From positions 74,170,224-74,234,223 of the forward strand of contig CM059971.1 in assembly GCA_030490835.1 (NCBI GenBank): a DNA stretch of 64,000 bases, written 5' to 3'. The notes beneath the pieces are model-generated. The model ran no database searches and was not told the DNA's origin. It was given only the letters and a program-made list of their open reading frames with translations. The stretch is from Annona cherimola (lineage: Eukaryota > Streptophyta > Magnoliopsida > Magnoliales > Annonaceae). Shown in pieces: positions 61,163 to 64,000 of the stretch (position 1 is its first letter; each line of letters opens with the position of its first letter). The translations under genes and the position numbers were made by a program.

Positions 61163-64000
61163 TGTGGAACTCCAAATTTTAGGACCATGTATGAAACCCT
61201 AAGGTCATGAACCCTAGGTTATTGATTTTTTTAAAATATATAATTTTGTAATATATGGAGTTGAAGGACCGAATAATTAATTTAATAAATATTAAACATG
61301 AATAGTAATCATGTGATTAAGATAAAGTGATAAGCTAATCACTTTGGATTAACTTAATCACGAAAAGACCAAATTACAATTTTACAAAAGTGAGATTAAA
61401 TTATAAATTTAGAAAAGATGATTGATTGGTAATTTTGATAAGAGTGGAGGCACGAAGTGCACTTAATAGAAATTTACAAAGGTTATATTTGGAATTTAAA
61501 AGAAAATGGAGGATAATTTATGATCCTACTAAGATTCGTTATGAAAATGAATTTTTACAAATATTTTGGGAAGGAATTTCAAAATTCTGAATTATACAAA
61601 TTGAAACTGTTTAAATTCACGGAACTTATGGAAAAATAAAAATAAATGGAAATTTTTTAGCTAATTAGGGGCTCTAATTAAGGGCTTATATTCATCCTCA
61701 CTGTTTTGATTAGATCTAAATATGCATAACTCAGAATCACATAGAAATTTAATAGAGAGTACTAAATTATATGCTCTCTAATCTAGACGGATCAGATTAT
61801 GAAAAATAGTTGACTAAATTACCTAACTTGAGTGCATCAGAAAACGTGCCCAAAAGCATACACGTACAGGAGTGACGTTGATATTTTGATTAATTTTTTA
61901 TTTAATTATTTAGTTAATTAATATCTTAATGTATATAAGGCTATTTGAGATGAAACCTTTGGATCAAGCCTCTTTTAATATATCCTACATAATGAATAGG
62001 TTAAAATTTTGAAAAATATGTCTACAAGTTTTTAAAATGAAATTTTATGCCAAAATATAATTTTGATTAAGTTAAAATATGTACTTTACTCCAATTGAGG
62101 TGAAATTTTATGGGTAATCCTATTTTAACATGCCCAATTTAATGAAGGAATGAAATTTTGGAAAATATGTCTCCAAAATTTTAAAAGAGAGATTTTTATG
62201 CAAATATGAATTAGTTAATTAAAATAAAAAAAGAAATTTTTTTCAAAATTCTAAAAGGTACATTTTGTGAGCAATTGGATACATATTAATAAGAAAAAAT
62301 TTTCATAACATATAAGTGTGAATATAGGAAGTTATGATTTAATTTATTAATGATGGGATTTCCGGTTAAAAAAAAAAAAACATGAGAAAAGTCACGCTGG
62401 CAGCAAATGGGCGATGCATGTAATTACGTGGACCACTATTTAGGAATAGCAAATTAATTTATAGTTGCCGAATTTTTTAAATTCAACACCTGTAGTATAG
62501 TTAAACGGTGGACTAAGGTTTGGTTAAATTAAACCATGATAAAACCGCTTAAGGGAATGTATAAAAAGGGGTTGCTGGACGCTATTGCTGCAATGCATTG
62601 CTGGATGTTAAATGAAGGGGCAGTGGAATTTTGGACGGGCAGCAGCATTTAAAAGATGTTTTTTTTTTTAAGCCAAGCACCAAGCAACGGTACAAGCAAG
62701 GTATTCGACAGGCTTCTTTTTATTTCACGTCTAAATATTCTTTTCTGAAATGCTGCTGGTCATTTGATCTTCTATTAAAGTTTATTTAAGTATTCTACCA
62801 ATGGTAAATTAATATGATGAATAAATTTCTGGATGCATGATTTAAATACCAAATTCAAGCAGATTTTAATATCAGCATGATTTTCATATTATTTAATTAA
62901 TACAGCATGACTTTCATTAATTCAGCATGGTTTTACCATGATTTGAATTAACTCAATATAATTCAGTTTGATTTATCATTAAATAAATAAGATTTCAAGT
63001 ACTGAAATAATTAATAAGTGGGTATGAGCATACAACGCCCAAACAAGATTTATACATATATAATTCTGGTTTTAAATATTAAATGCTGAACGTTAATATT
63101 TCTGAAAAAAAATGATTTCAGAATCAAATTCAATTCTAAAATGTTGCACGTTAAATTTTTTAAACAGCATGTATAAAAATGCATGGATGATCATTACCGT
63201 TCCAAATAGATTTATGTATTTATTATTTTGGTTTTGAAATTCATAATTCAGAAATTTTGTTAAATATCTTGCTGAATGATACTATGATGAATATTTTACT
63301 GAAAATATACCCTATTTGATTTTATGTTGAATTCACAGATTTTAATTTCTGTTAAAATCATGTTTAATATACGGCTTGAAAATATTGAGTATAAGTTACG
63401 TTTAAAACAGATTTTTATTACTTTATAATCATGTTTAAAATATGATTTATGAATAATGAAAAGATAGGTAAGGATTAATGTCAAAATCGATTTGTGGTTT
63501 ATAGATAATGAAAGAAAAGTTGTAAAATTTTTAAAATTAGACAAGCATGGGTTGTTTTTTTTAATTTATTGAATATTAATCCATGCATATATAATGTTTA
63601 ATTAAATGTTAAAATGATTAATTGATTTGATACATTATGATTCCCAATCAAGTGACGTCAAAAATAGTTAGTAGTAGCCAAGTGCGTAAATATGAATAGG
63701 AGATAGTTGTATGAGATGTGCGTAAATATGAATAGGAGATAGTTGTATGAGATGAAACATACATAAGTTAGAAAAATAAGTTCATTGTGCAAGCATGGAA
63801 TGTTATAAATAGTCCTTTTCATTTGTATAGGAAAAAGAAAAGGAAAAGTGGAAGGTACAAGTTGACTACACAGGTAAGCAAGCAAACCTTTTGAAAATAC
63901 AATTTTATACGACCTTATTCTGCAATCTTAAATTGTCTTGGAAATTGCTTCGTTAAAAGCAAATCCTTTTAATGTTGAAAAATATTGAAATGCAAATGTT
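61163..64000 (+). mobile_element. Second giant LTR copy, incomplete at the window edge
   Basis: It begins TGTGGAACTCCAAATTTT inside LINE-B RNase H and is the reverse complement, with scattered differences, of 37049 down to about 34050. The TATA box TATAAAAA at 62560-62567 is followed by GGGGTTGCTGG, as in the other copy. Whether it is solo or the 5' LTR of a full element cannot be seen. Confidence 0.85.
62560..62567 (+). promoter_or_regulatory. TATA box of the second giant LTR
   Basis: TATAAAAA in the same context (GGGGTTGCTGG) as the complement of 35661-35670 in the solo LTR. Confidence 0.5.

Overview
This is nuclear DNA from a flowering plant, most likely a dicot. It is AT-rich, has GT-AG introns with T-rich acceptors, Ty1/copia and long-LTR retrotransposons, plant L1-type LINEs carrying an RNase H domain, many MITEs, and a ubiquitin protease that closely follows the plant UBP15 family. 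The species cannot be named from the sequence alone.

The only complete host gene I can support is a UBP15-type deubiquitinase on the minus strand (12545-22536). It has 13 coding exons that join in frame into about 963 codons, with every junction GT-AG. A candidate non-coding 5' leader continues to about 25.1 kb, followed by a likely promoter. Its introns and flanks are studded with MITEs: three hAT-type elements with perfect 8-bp target duplications, fold-back Mutator-like elements, and Tourist-like elements just upstream. Left of it (about 0.3-7.3 kb) lie two exon-like pieces of an unrecognised membrane-protein gene, separated by a decayed Ty1/copia element (945-6650). That element contains an unusual inverted cluster of a miniature LTR element (1756-2902).

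The right half is nested transposons. A decayed L1-type LINE on the minus strand (about 29.1-47.2 kb) has been split by a 4.6-kb solo LTR (32437-37049, TSD TCACC) and by a young, apparently coding-competent Ty1/copia element (37776-45390; 456-bp LTRs with three differences; 1333-codon gag-pol). A second LINE on the plus strand (about 55.5-61.2 kb) is cut inside its RNase H domain by a second copy of the same giant LTR (61163 to the window end). The two giant LTR copies face opposite directions.

Between the LINEs lie an AT-rich gap, a GC-rich block with a TATA-like motif, a tRNA-type SINE with a 15-bp target duplication, two exons of a truncated RLPH2-like phosphatase gene, and a broken hAT transposase gene. 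No prokaryotic features, CRISPR arrays or convincing tRNA or rRNA genes were seen. I found no clearly new multi-gene system. The most unusual items are the palindromic TRIM cluster, the pair of giant inverted LTRs, the young copia element that lacks a matching target duplication, and the MITE load on UBP15.
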